Assembly: GCF_026213295.1 (NCBI RefSeq) | Contig: NC_079432.1 | Location: 11,619,312-11,683,311 of the forward strand | Reading direction: 5' to 3' | Source of the DNA: Gadus chalcogrammus | Lineage: Eukaryota; Chordata; Actinopteri; Gadiformes; Gadidae | DNA length: 64,000 nt | In this document: positions 39,165 to 52,177 of the stretch, piece by piece | Numbering within the stretch: the stretch's first letter is position 1 | Layout of the letters: each line of letters opens with the position of its first letter | The notes under the pieces: model-generated | Told to the model about the DNA's origin: nothing | Databases searched by the model: none | What the model saw: only the letters and a program-made list of their open reading frames with translations | Program-made: the position numbers and the translations under genes

Positions 39165-42060
39165 CATCCTCCTAGCGACTCACAAAGCACCTCCTCAAAC
39201 ACCTGCAAGCTTCCTACGAGCCACCTAGCTCTCTAAGCTAGCTTGTTGGCTGCACTATAGCTTTACAGACATTTTTACGCACTAACTTGCTAGCAGCAGC
39301 ATTAACCTTTACCATTCAAGTGTTATTCAACTTGATGAAGTACTCACTGTCACAAGTTTTGACTCAGTATATTGGCTGCAAACGTGTACCACTTTGAAGC
39401 TGCCTTATGCGACACACCAAAAGCGCAAACTCTATCCTTTGTGTCCAGTATTTGTGGAGGTGTTGCTGGAATCTGGGCTTCTCAAGTTGTCTAAGGACCA
39501 TTACGTGGTCCTTCCGTCAACAATGTTGAAACACCTACATAGATAGAAACTCAAAAGAAAATGCCTTGATAGAACAGACTGTCGTTTTGTCTGCAACTAA
39601 TTTCACCAGCATTATTAGGCTATGTTATTAATGGCTTTTGAACTATTTTTGAACTCTCACCTTACCTACGCAGGCTCAGCCAAAGCGTAACACATTTTTT
39701 TCCTTTCAAATGAACTTCAATAAACCCTGTGACAAAGTAGATCTGGCACATGGAAACAGACATTGTTTTGTAGAAGGGGTGTCGCATCCTTTTATACTCC
39801 GAGAAGAGGAAGGTTGATTATGACCAGATGGACACATGGACCGCTGCCTCGTACGATTTACTACTGTGGGTCTGTCAGTGTCCTCTCTGTCTGTTTCTAC
39901 AGCCCAGTAGTTGATCTGAATGAACGTTGCGCATCCCGCCCCCCCCCCCCCCAACCCACTCCTGACAGAAAATGGAAACAGAGCGGACAATCATTTGGCC
40001 GAATTTTATCTCTCACAGCAAGCCTTCGCTTTTATGTCCCCTGGCCATCCAAGAAAGCTTGCAGCCTTTTCCTTTTTGCACAGTGCTGCTTTCATAGACA
40101 TGGTCTTCCAGCCAAGAACAACCAAGTTTCCAGAACTCAAGAGATGACACTAACGTCTTCCTGTTTCTCTCGTCTTTAAAGGCTTCAAAGGGAAATGTTA
40201 AGATCAACATAGTCTAAAAGCCCAGTGATACATGTTTGACTCCTGATGGGTGATATGCAGTGTTCATAGACCCTTCTTTCCAGTTGCAAAGACAGTTCTG
40301 CAATACATTAATGTGCTCCATAGCTGCCAAAACAAAGGCAGTGCATTGCGTAGTACCAAAATACTATCCATGTACTGTACATTGGATACAGACATTGGTT
40401 GTTTGATGAAGACATCTGTTTACCAATGATTGTACTATTGACACATTAAGAAGGAATTGCATGTGTAAAGCTCGACTGAAAAGTATAACATTGGGATGAC
40501 AGCTGACCATCAGTTGTAGAAGCCTTTAAAATCAGCAAAAAACTAAAAATATCCTGTTTCAAAACAGAAAACTCATGGTTTTGCCAAGTGTGTGCCTTTT
40601 TTCCATTTTAAATACCTACTAAAATGCTAGTACCTGGAGTAGATACAAGTAGAACAAGCTAGCAGCAAAGTGTACAGTCCACACGCAGCTGTGACACAGT
40701 CTGAGTGCCTTTTTCAATAGACAAAAACAAACTGTCATGTTCATTGCCGAATTCAATCATTTGACACAGTGTAATGCGTGCTTACAGTTTCCCACTTTTT
40801 TACGGATTGTGTTTTTGGGACCAGATGACACAAACAAAGGGGGAAATAAGGGGTCTGATATGTGACCTCTGACCTCTGTCCTCTTCTTAAGATAAGAAGG
40901 CTTTGACTGTGGAGCAACAGCTGGGAAACCCTCCATGTTTATCTGCACTGACAGCCAAAGACACCGTCCAGCTCTGCCTGTATATTTTCCACCCTCCCAT
41001 CCATCAATTCCTCTTAGGATGAAAATAGATTTTTACTAAGGGTTATGGTGTATGGTTTACTAAGGTGTATGTAGTTTACGCCCATAATAAGTGTCAGTTG
41101 CAATTCCAGGTAGCACAAGGACAGTAGATGTATCGGTCGTTTTATAATAGATACTGAATGCACATCCTATGACATGGCTGGGGAAGTACTGTGGCCATCG
41201 TCCATTGTTTATCATTACTGTCGGTCCACATTGTTTCAAAGACAGCGTTACTGCTTATGTGTCTTCTGCCTTTTTTCAATGTTTTTTAAAGATATTATTC
41301 AAGTCTATTGGCTCATTTGAGGGAATGGGAAGAGATTGGGAAGTTTTTCACAGAAGTAATGGTAACAATGTAATCTGTAGTACGCACTTCTTAATTCTCA
41401 AGTTAATTTCCATTCACAAAGATGCATGTGTTTGAAGGAAGACTTTCATAGCGAATAATGTATCCACACATAAAAATAATGCTTTGATGGGATTTACTGA
41501 TTTGTCTGACCTCTGATCCTCGCTTTGACCCTCGATGTATCAAATTACCGAAGACGCTTGGACAGGGGCTTTGAAGATGAGATGCATAAAAGGCCTTTGA
41601 AATGGAAAATACCACACATTGCTGATCTCCAAACTAAATCACAGTGTTCCAATGTGTACTTCCTTTGACCAATATTTGAGTGCCCTTGGTTTTTTTTACG
41701 ATTGGATAATGGGTCCTTGATTTGTATGTCATTTGGATTACGTTGACATGTACTACTACACCCTTGGGACGAATGTGTCCAAGAGGATTCTATACTGATT
41801 TATATATATGTTTTCATGTTTGCATTGTGCTGGTCATAAGAGTTGAAATAGATATGCAATATCTATTGATAGATATGTACAGCATGCAAACAAAAAGAAG
41901 AGTAAATCATTCAGTGTTACACTAGTAGGTTCATTGATAAAGCATTGAAGTTTATCTCCAAAAAAATAATACACAAAATGCTTATATTTTGATATCTGAT
42001 TTGTACCATATAGATGCTGTAATATTCACTGTTGAAATAATAAAACTTTAGATTTGTTTA
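39165..42060 (+). other. scara5: Probable scara5 3' UTR
   Basis: Unique-looking AT-rich sequence with no coding signal after the stop. Candidate poly(A) signals AATAAA occur at 39719-39724 and 42039-42044. The second lies directly before the sequence changes to a microsatellite-rich intergenic region. Either could be used. Confidence 0.5.
42039..42044 (+). promoter_or_regulatory. scara5: Candidate distal poly(A) signal of scara5
   Basis: AATAAA followed by T-rich sequence; an alternative proximal AATAAA is at 39719-39724. Confidence 0.4.
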
Positions 42061-42181
42061 AACAGGTGGGCATGCTTATTTCAACAAATGGAAATTAACT
42101 TCACACATTATCTCAGACGTCAGCCAAAGCAGGTGATCCGAAAGACAGGGAGTCAACAAAGACTTGTGCGTCTGTTTTTGG

Positions 42182-42351
<170 letters not shown>

Positions 42352-43082
42352 CGGCACTGGGCAGCGATTAACTGCTATGAATGTTTCCACATGCTGTGGA
42401 GAACATACAGAGTGTTTTGTTTGAGGTTTAGGTCATGTGACATGAAGACACTGATGAAACACAGGTGACGTCTGAAAAGGATATAAAACCAGGGTGACCT
42501 TGGTCAACACTACTATAGTACTTATTATTCATTTGTTATTCATTATGTAATCCATGATGTACTGTAAAATGAATAGACATGGGGTTATGTCAACAAAACA
42601 GACGGTGGGATGCTGGGCAGGTTTGTACTAGTTTGTATAGGCCTCAAAATGTTAAAATGTTACTGTTGATAGTCATAGTTGTTCCATTTATTCCATTGAA
42701 CACCACTCAAGCGGTATAAATCCATAAATACTTTTTTGGTGTGTTTATAGTTCAGAACAATAATATAGATAACATAAGATGTATATATAGGCTGATAAAT
42801 AGGTTAGGGTGATTGCTTGTTTTTTTGTGTACGGAAGGCTATGATCTGCTACACCATGAATTGGTACGACCACAAAAGGTAAGAGTATCTGTTAAGGTTG
42901 ACTGTAGTTGACCTTTCGACACCTCTCACTGGAGTTGTAGCAAAACCCCCGGGGGGATATTAATCCACAACATACCCAATAGGGGTTAGATCCCTTGGGA
43001 ACACAGATTGAGGAGTAATTTAGGCTCTCCCAGGGAGATAGAGGAGAAGAATCTGGTAGGGAGGGGTTGACTGTGGATCAAG

Positions 43083-43160
43083 TCTTTGACCTTGTTGTCA
43101 TTGGCCTTGTTGTCTTTGAACTTGTTGTCTTTGACCTTGTTGTCCTTGCCCATGTTGCCA
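43083..43160. repeat. Minisatellite, 15-bp unit
   Basis: About five copies of CTTTGACCTTGTTGT and variants. Confidence 0.8.
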
Positions 43161-43781
43161 ATGCAATATCATATCTTCACTCACACACGTCTGCAAGAAA
43201 CGTTATCATTGGAACAACATGTGAAACCCCTCCTTGCTCTCTGTTTGACCTGACATGACAACAGGCTGCGGCTCAAGCAGCCCATGCATCTTCCTCACCC
43301 GTGGTCCTTTTCCCTTCTTTCTTGTGTTGTTTTATTAGCGGTCTTGAGGGGAGTGTTACCCACCCAGCCTTGTTCTATTAAGCTCTCCCACAACATGTGG
43401 TGGCAGAAACCACCCACCCACCCAACCATGATCTCATTTTCCCTTGGAGGGAGCGTGCGATGAATGACAGGGGGAACGAGAGAGAGAGGGTGTGTGAGAC
43501 ACGGACACTAGAGCCTCCCCCTCCACGGCCGTTTATCAACCAAACCGCATTCTCCGCTGCAGACTCCTGCTAATGATGAAATGCTTGTACTGCCATACAG
43601 AGACTCTTTTTTGCATTTACTGTAGGCTGGAGGGCAAATGCCATGTGGTAAATCTTGTGGTATGGCATTGTAGCAGTAAATACACAGAGGTAAGTGTTTA
43701 TTTGTAGTAAATCTCCTCTAAAAAAGAACACAACATATAGAAATACGGTACTGAATCTGCTTCTTATATGTCAAATGGCCC

Positions 43782-43912
<131 letters not shown>

Positions 43913-44439
43913 CATATTTCAATGTATTTATGTGTGTATTTTATGTGTATTCCACCCAATTGGTTGGTTGGATGCAGCCATTGTATCTAGCTCAAGTTCA
44001 TGGGCTACTCCTGTTGCATATGTCTGGAAAAGGGATGGAACGGTCAAATTATCATAAAGCCATCGCATTAGGTGTCCTTGGACAGTCTTAACCTGGTCAG
44101 AGGCAAGGTGAGGCCAGGTTAAGCAAGGTGAAGTGTAGAGAACAGACCGACTTTACCACACCTATGGGCCTATTTTAATTCACTGCCTTTTGGCTTGTCT
44201 GGTTGATACAAAATGACAGCACGTTCTTGTGTGGTCCATTTGGATTATGTCACTACATATTTGGCAAGTTTTGTTTTTTTTGGTACCCCAACATTACAAC
44301 AAAAAAGAGGACTTAATTTACTCGGCCTAATAGAGAGGGATCAAAACGTGATGAAATAAAGAAATAAAACACATTTATTTATATACACACAAGCATTCAT
44401 AAACGTAAGAGCAAACATACAAAAAAAAACAATTAACAA

Positions 44440-44664
44440 AAAAATATATAAATGAATGCGACCAGTTGGTTTCATTCAACTCGGCTGACCTCTGCTGGCA
44501 ACACTTTGCTAGTTTTCTCTTCGACTCTGCCGTCCAGTTTGTTCATTTGCGGCATCCGTACATCCAGTATCCGACGTAAAACTTTCAAAATAGCTTTTGA
44601 ATGTTCGGCGCGAATTTCACTGCAGGAACTCGTGTCGTTCACAGGCACCAACACAACAACAGAG
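44440..44664 (+). promoter_or_regulatory. pbk: pbk promoter and non-coding first exon (candidate)
   Basis: A consensus donor (ACAGAG then GTAAAT at 44665) about 200 bp before the coding exon fits a 5' UTR exon. Close to it lie TTCAAAA (44584-44590) and TTTTGAA (44595-44601), which form an inverted repeat and match CHR elements, followed by GGCGCGAA (44607-44614), an E2F/CDE-like site. CHR and E2F sites drive G2/M-restricted genes through DREAM and MMB (established for the mammalian gene class). The transcription start is not determined. Confidence 0.4.
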
Positions 44665-44863
44665 GTAAATGGACTTTATAAATGTGTCTGTTAACTGATG
44701 CAACAGCGTTATAATAACATTTCACACACACCAGCTAAACTCACACTCAAATAGTTATGAATCCGCTAGCATAGACGCTACAGCATCGCTTTGCTAAATT
44801 TAACTGCCAGCTCTTTCAAATCCCAACGTTTGCTCAAATATACTTTTTTTCTCAACTCACAGA

Positions 44864-47800
44864 ATGGAGCGGCCTTCCCAAAATAGAGATGATCCTTCGT
44901 TTAAGACCCCGATACGTGTCCGGACCAAAAGCTCTGTGTCCGGCAGCCCGATCACCATCCCCGCCTCGCCGTTCATGAAGAAGCTTGGCGTCGGGACTGG
45001 CGTCAACGTCTACCTAATGAACAGGTACTAGATGTTCTCTCCTCAAACGACCCTTCATCCGCCACACTGTTCCACACACACCATGCACTGCTCATCTTCA
45101 AAGGATCAACCCTGTTGCAGACACCATCAGACTCTTTACTATGAGTCTACTAGGATTCCTGTTGTGCATCACCTTTGTGCAAATGTGCCCCTCTATCCAA
45201 AGTGCTCCATTAAAGATGTATTTTAGATGGTAGTGATAGGATGTCTAACATAAAAATACTGTGCTGTAAATTTTCCACCTCTGTCCCACATCTGTACTCT
45301 GAACCTATTATGTATTATGTCATTGTTTTAGGGTAACGTTAGGCAAGTTGAATGCTTCACCGTGGGCAGTGAAGAAAATAAACACCAAATGCGCTGGCAA
45401 GCAGTTGAATGTTTACCAGGATCGACTTAACGAGGAGGCAAAGATCCTGAAAGGCATCCATCATCCAAACATAGTTGGTAAGGCCATACAGACACGAACT
45501 CTAAGAACAACGCAATCTAGATCTTGGTATGAAACAAATGTCAGTCTACATTGTGGACAATGGAAGAAAAATACTCGGTTCATTTTACTTTATATATCCC
45601 AGATAGGAAATACGGATGTTACAGCAGCAGTAAATAATAAGGGGATCACAGCAGCAGTAATTACAGGACAATAAGGTTAAAAGGAATTATAAAAGAGAAA
45701 AATAAATATAGTACCAGAACATCAAACGGATACAGTTGAGGTAGACATATCGACACTAGCATATGTTGCATTGTTAAATGTAGCATATGTACATTATTGT
45801 CCATTGTACATTCTTGTCCAATGCAGCAATTAGCAATGCAGCATTATTGTCCAATGTACATGAATGTCCAAAGATGTCTAGAAGTAGGACATGATGATGT
45901 CTTTAGACCAGAGCAACAACACCCATGATAGTTGATCATTCAAAATTCATATGATTAACGGTGATGTTATCGATGACTGATATCCTTTGGTTGTTTGTTC
46001 CCTTTCAGGCTTCCGTGCTTTCACCACAGCCAAGGACGGGACCAATTGCCTGGCCATGGAGTACGGAGGCGAGCAGTCACTCAACGACCTGATTGAGAAG
46101 AGGAAGGCGGAGGGCCTGCAGGCCTTCCCTGCTGCCACCATAGAGCAGGTGGCACTGCACCTGGCTCGAGGCCTGCAGGTAAAGCCCTGAATGTCACTTT
46201 CATGAATGACTCATTGTGACTTCCATATGCTGATTGTTGCTCCTATTCAATATCTTTGTGTAAAGAAGTTTTGTTCTAAAAGAGGTACAAATATATAATT
46301 AACAAAAAATACTATTGGTAAGTGGTATTAATGTAGTTGGGAAAATGATAGTGGTTATTTTGAGTAGAGCCAGAAGACTATTCAGCAAACATCTCATGCA
46401 CATTCATGTGAATGTCATACGAGTTGTTTTTTTTCTCCTCTGTGCCAATAAGTCACCCATCATCTCCCGATCCAATTTTGCAACAAAAAAAAATTACACC
46501 AATTTTAGTAGAAATAGCTGTGTATTTGCTTAGCTTGTGTGTCTATGATGTACCATTCTGTCTGACAGTACCTCCACAATGAGAAGAAGATGCTCCACGG
46601 GGACATGAAGTCCTGCAACGTGGTGATCCGGGGCGACTTTGAGACGATTAAGATCTGCGATGTGGGCGTGTCACTCCGGCTGGACGAGAACATGAAAGGT
46701 AGCGAGGGCTTTGATGGAGAGCACGGAGAGGCACTGTGAGTCGGCACTGTGGTGGTCAACAACACTAGATCCTAATGGGCCGTATTGCTTACTGTTTGAT
46801 GCGGGCACCAAGCACTCTTGCTCAACAGTAAAGGTTTCGGTTAAATATCAATAATTTGTCTTAATATAGACGCTTGTGCCCGTTATTCGTAGTTATTTGT
46901 ATCATTAGGTATAATTCACAATATGAATGAATTTTCATTAGGGAATCAAATTGGAGTTTATTACGTTGCCATGTGCAATGGTTTTATTGTGTGGTGTGCT
47001 ATTCATATGAATTGTCCTTCATTCCTGCTTGTGTTGAAAGGAATAAGGAACTGTAGGCCTATAGGCCAAATCAATGCTGGTACTGGTGGTTCTCTGAAAA
47101 AAGGATATTAAGTAGGCTTGTAAGATGTATCCTACGAGACTCTTCCATACTTGGCTTGTTGGAGTATTCAGGTGGCATCAATTAGGCTTTTCAGTTTGCG
47201 AATTGGATTAAAAGAAGGACTGAAGATACAGGACTCATTTTGTTGACGACCCAGTGGCCATAGTATCTTTGAACAGATCTACGCAAATGGGGTCTACTCG
47301 TCATATGGACGGGCTTATGTTGTGTTTATAGTGCCTCTAGTTTGTCTGTATATGTTTTTGTTTCTGTATGAATGATGGACTGTTGGAAGACTTGGCCTAG
47401 ACATTAAAGCGTATTCAAGGGTTTACAATGGCTGCCTTTGTTTCGATTGCAAGCTTGTGTTTTACTCATTTAGTTGAGCTGCTCTGTAATTCGCACATGA
47501 TGGCAACAGTTGTGATTTTTCTCTTTGTAGATACCTCAATCTAATTGCATTCATCTTCCGCTTGATTCATACATGGAATAAATGGGGACCAGATCTTGGC
47601 CTATTTGTGTCAATACATCACCAACGGCGCAAATGCTAGGCTAAGCATGCATCTCCTTGTCTCTCTCTCTCCCTCCCCCCTTCAGTGGCTGACCCAAAGG
47701 CACAGTACATCGGCACAGAGCCCTGGAACCCGAAGGAGGCCATGGAGGAAGAAGGGGAGATCACAGACAAGGCAGACATATTTTCCTACGGCCTGACCCT

Positions 47801-49185
47801 GTGGGAGATGATGACCCTGGCCATGCCCCACGTGGACATGCTGGATGTAGATGTAGATGATGAGGAGGAGGAGGATACAGGGGACGACGGTGAGAGCACC
47901 AATAGCACCATGGGATATCAGCGGAAATGGTCTTCGGCAGTGATGTTTAAGAGGAGAGAAGTGAATGTTTATATCGGGACTGCGGTCTCATCGGGCCGTG
48001 TCATACTATCAAACTAGACTGGAGACCACCCTGGGAGAGTTTTCTCTATGGGAATGAGACGTATGTTGTTCCAAGCTTTATATTTGCAATTCTTTTCGTA
48101 TCCTGAAGAATGAGAGTTTACTTATTATTTCAGAATTGTTGTAAATTATGCCCACAATTGTGTAACAGGTGGTCATCATATTTATGGCTTGCTGTTTTTT
48201 CCCCAGAAACCAATATAACCCCCGGTTTGTACATGTGTATATACAGTCAGGTCCATAAGTATTGGGACATCGACACAATTCTAATCTTTTTGGCTCTATA
48301 CACCACCACAATGGATTTTAAATGAAACAAACAAGATGTGCTTTAACTGCAGACTTTCAGCTTTAATTTGAGGATATTAACATCCAAATCAGGTGAACGG
48401 TGTAGGAATAACAACAGTTTGTATATGTGCCTCCCACTTTTGAAGGGACCAAAAGTAATGGGACAAATTAACAATCATAAATCAACCTTTCACTTTTAAT
48501 ACTTGGTTCCAAATCCTTTCCAGTCAATTAAGTCTGGAACGCATAGACATCACCCAGACGCTGAGTTTCATCCCTGGTGATGCTCTGCCAGGCCTCTACT
48601 GCAACTGTCTTCAGTTCCTGCTTGTTCTTGGGGCATTTTCCCTTCAGTTAGGTCTTCAGCAAGTGAAATGCATGCTCAATTGGATTCAGGTCATGTGATT
48701 GACTTGGCCATTGCATAACATTTCACTTTTTTGCCTTAAAAAACTCTGCAGACATCAACACAAAAATAGCAGAAATGGGTACAAGAATTTTTGTTTTGTT
48801 TTTTCACATCTTGTTTGTTTCATTTCAAATCCATGATGGTGAATAGAACAAAGAATTTTGAATTGTGTTGATGCCCCAATGTCTATGGACCTGACTGTAT
48901 GTCCTAGTCATTGCCTGCCTCCTCTGTGCCCTGTCTCCACACATCACCTCCACCCTCTCTCCGCCCCCAGGCGAGTCTGAGGAGGAAAGCTTCGACATAG
49001 ACTCCTACTACGAGCGGCTGGGCACGCGGCCGGGGCTGGACGTGGACGCCCTGGGGGCTGCCTACCGCCGCATGGTGGAGCTCTTCTGCCTGTGCACAGA
49101 GCAGGACCCCACGCACCGCCCGTCAGCCGCCCAGATCGTCCAGGCCCTCGAGATCAACAGCGAGGCCCTCGTTCTGGATGGATGA
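44864..49185 (+). CDS. pbk: PDZ-binding kinase / TOPK (lymphokine-activated killer T-cell-originated protein kinase)
   Basis: Six coding exons: 44864-45024, 45332-45477, 46009-46178, 46569-46698, 47686-47889 and 48971-49185 (TGA 49183-49185), giving 341 residues against about 322 in human. PBK is a serine/threonine MAPKK-like kinase active in mitosis. Seen: FKTP near residue 15 (equivalent of the CDK1 site Thr9), glycine loop [11 protein letters not shown] (41-51), WAVKKIN with the ATP lysine (68/69), HHPNIVG, catalytic loop HGDMKSCNV (169-177; HGD instead of HRD, as in TOPK), CDVGV (DFG equivalent, 189-193), YIGTEPW, and an acidic [11 protein letters not shown] insert. All phases agree. The start is the ATG one base after the acceptor. 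The C-terminus ends EALVLDG and lacks the TDV PDZ ligand of the mammalian protein. A Tc1-like element lies in the last intron. Confidence 0.96.
48244..48897. mobile_element. Tc1/mariner-type non-autonomous transposon (654 bp)
   Basis: Bounded by TA on each side (48242-48243 and 48898-48899). Left end CAGTCAGGTCCATAAGTATT and right end TGTCTATGGACCTGACTG are inverted copies. The inverted repeats continue imperfectly for about 95 bp (for example ATGAAACAAACAAGATGTG against CACATCTTGTTTGTTTCAT). The interior keeps short sequence resembling the 3' end of a Tc1-like transposase on the minus strand but no open frame, so it depends on another copy. It sits in the last pbk intron, 73 bp from the final exon. 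Confidence 0.9.
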
Positions 49186-49700
49186 TGCTAGGACAGATGG
49201 GTTGGGGTCTTTTGGTTTATCGTAGGCTGGTAGGGTCACCCATCAGATTTTCCTTGTTTATTTTTTACATTTCCCTCTAGATTTTCTTTCTCACCTGGCA
49301 ACACTATGTTCAAAACCCATGAGTCAGGGGAAAGAGTCGAAATGCAAGCTTTATCAGAGGTGGCGAAAAATTATTGCAGTATTTTGCAATATGTTGTTTT
49401 CATTATAAGTGTCTGTCCATTATACTGTCCCCTTTGTATGCATGTTTTTCTACATGTTCCTACATACTTTTTCCAATTATCTTTCACCGAGATCTCACAG
49501 TAAGACGTATGCACTGTAATAAGGTGAATTTTAATTTAAAAAAAATCTGAAGCAAAACGGTGTTTGTCTACTTGCCAATAGGTTTGCAACGATGCAGAAC
49601 ATTGTATAGCAAAGGTCAACATAGTAATATTTGCATAGTTCGCTGTTCTAACGGAACAATAAATCGTAAATGGAATATACATGGTTGACCCCTCTATAGA
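49186..49700 (+). other. pbk: pbk 3' UTR
   Basis: AT-rich with no coding signal. AATAAA at 49658-49663 is the best poly(A) signal seen. Confidence 0.5.
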
Positions 49701-50045
49701 AAGTTCAGGGCATGTAATGCCTCTTAACCATGTAATGATCATAAGCTCTCTGGAAACGACTTGAAAGGAAACACAGAAATATGTTGGTTAGTTGTATGCG
49801 GTCAGGTGTTGGTTATGATGGCCTGTACCATTGGAATCTGTACTCAGCTTTCATGACAGTTTCTGGCTACCATGAAATGGTATGCACAGATAAGAACAAA
49901 ACTTGTGTTGCTAGTCTTATTTGATAAACAGGGTGCAACGGGATACTCTCACATCATAATAGCACCCCTGTTAAGTTTTGAATAGATGTTGCCACTAACT
50001 GTCGTTTGTGCAATGAAAGACAACCGGTACTTTGGTTCCACCCAA

Positions 50046-50078
50046 TTCTAAAATGCTATGGGACATAGCATTTTAGAA
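50046..50078. repeat. Perfect 15-bp inverted repeat, 3-bp loop
   Basis: TTCTAAAATGCTATG at 50046-50060, GGA, then CATAGCATTTTAGAA at 50064-50078. It lies between the convergent pbk and esco2 ends. Confidence 0.95.
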
Positions 50079-50086
50079 CAATGGGA

Positions 50087-50092
50087 TTTATT
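50087..50092 (-). promoter_or_regulatory. esco2: Candidate esco2 poly(A) signal
   Basis: AATAAA on the minus strand about 530 bp downstream of the esco2 stop and next to the hairpin cluster. Confidence 0.4.
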
Positions 50093-50114
50093 AAACCTAT
50101 ATTTATACACAAAC

Positions 50115-50138
50115 ACGGTAAACAGTCGTGTTTACCGT
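50115..50138. repeat. 10-bp inverted repeat, 4-bp loop
   Basis: ACGGTAAACA at 50115-50124 and TGTTTACCGT at 50129-50138. Confidence 0.95.
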
Positions 50139-50154
50139 CAAACACTGCTAATCA

Positions 50155-50186
50155 TTCTGAAATGCTAATCGTTCATTTTTTCAGAA
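50155..50186. repeat. 8-bp inverted repeat
   Basis: TTCTGAAA at 50155-50162 and TTTCAGAA at 50179-50186, 16-bp loop. Confidence 0.7.
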
Positions 50187-50621
50187 GTGCATAAACATGG
50201 TCAAACAAAGTAAGTAACATTGAACAAAATCACTCAAAAATAATACTTAAACTTTCAAAGAATAAAAAAAAAAGATAATTCACAAGGAAAAATATAGTAA
50301 GGAAGGAAATATGAAGATTCTTGAATAAGTAATAAAAAGAACATCTGTACATTTCATTCAGAAAATAGGGCAGTACAGATTAATTATATATTTTTTAACT
50401 ACTTTCTTTTAACTTAACCTTTTAACAGTACAAACAATATTGTTAAATCTAAATCCATTAACTCAGCAGGGCATATATTTGTCAACTGCCATAAAAGATC
50501 TGACTTGGAACAGGAGAACGAGATCCATAATTTAACAAAGTCCTTCAAACGTCAACAAACACCCTCCCCAACATCCCATGAGCAGGTCAACACAAGCGGT
50601 CCACTGCATCCCCAACACTCC

Positions 50622-52081
50622 TCAAGTGAGGAAGTTGTAGACGAGGAAGGTTGGTGTGTCGCAGTACTGCGTGGCAAACTGTTTCCCGTCCGGTGTGGGG
50701 TCAGAGAAGGCGATTTCGTCCTTGGTAAGAGGACTGCCGTATATGAAGGTGCTCCTGAAACAGAAACAAAAAGCCCCAGAGGGGGAAGACATCAGGTTAT
50801 TGGCAAGCCGTAAGTTGCAACCCTATTCTTTTTGGAAATGTGTTGCGTATGCAAAAATCGCTTCCATTAAGGATTTCATTGAACACTACGCTACGATATT
50901 CATTTTGCAATGTCTGCAAACCATCATGGCTATATACATCAACAACAAACCTAATCAGTATATTTTTTGCGCTAGTTTTACAAATACTATCAAAATTGAC
51001 AACCCACTCAAAATCGCAAGCAAAATATAACAGCAATCTGTCCGCTATTAGTGAGTGAAATTTTCTGTGGCTTGGTGACACCACAAGTGGTAGTGTCCAC
51101 CTAGATGTATGATGCATAGATACACCTACCAGTTGCTACAGTCCAGTCATAAAATACAGCCTTTCAGAAACCATTATTCCAAAAAACCCAAACATCACAA
51201 ACAGTGCAGCACTTTACTCCCCCTTAACAGAGTAACTAGGATGTAGTTGCTCAAGATGGAGGATGGAGGGTCTTACCGGACGGTGTCCAGCAGGCGTGAG
51301 GCGATGCCCTTCCGGCGGGCCAGGCTGAAGACCCAGATGCGGCTGACCCCGCACATGGCGTTCTCTGGGCTGGTGGAGCAACACCAGGCGCGGTGGTGCT
51401 CCATGAAGTCCTCCCGGGTCATGTCTTTGGGGGTCTGGGGCACGGCCAGCACGCGGTACGCCTAGGTGGATGGAGTAAAGTGGAATGCATGGTTACTGGG
51501 GCTGCAACTTACCATTATTTACATAGTCCAATAATCGTAACGATCACAGGTTATACAATGGCATTGGCATACATAATAGCAAATGCCATAACAATTTACC
51601 GGAGTCCAACATGGTTTCTTAAATGTGCTTGCTATTATCGGACAAGCAGCCAGGAAAAGCATTGCTATTCCTGAACCATTAACCAAATACTTGAATTGAA
51701 CCACAACATTAAAACAGCAAATGTTTATTTCTTTGTACTTGATAAATGACTTCAACGATTAATCAAATTAGATTTGATTAATCTTCCGTCAGTAGACCAA
51801 TCTTTTCAGCCCTAGTTCCTTGCCTGACTTATTCCAGAACCTATGACCGCAGTGAAAAGTAATATATAATATCTATAAAAAATAATCGATTCCCCCTTCA
51901 CTTGCTATTGTACAGTGTTGTCGTGTCCTACCTGTCGTATGTTCTGGGCGATGAGGCAGCCCACCACGAGGCGCTCGTTGTTGATGAACAGGTAGGTCTT
52001 GGCCTTGGTGGGACAGTTGAGGGCCACCTGCTGGAAGCCCAGCTCGTTGTCCGCTACGCGCCGCACCTCCTCAGCCTGGGG

Positions 52082-52177
<96 letters not shown>

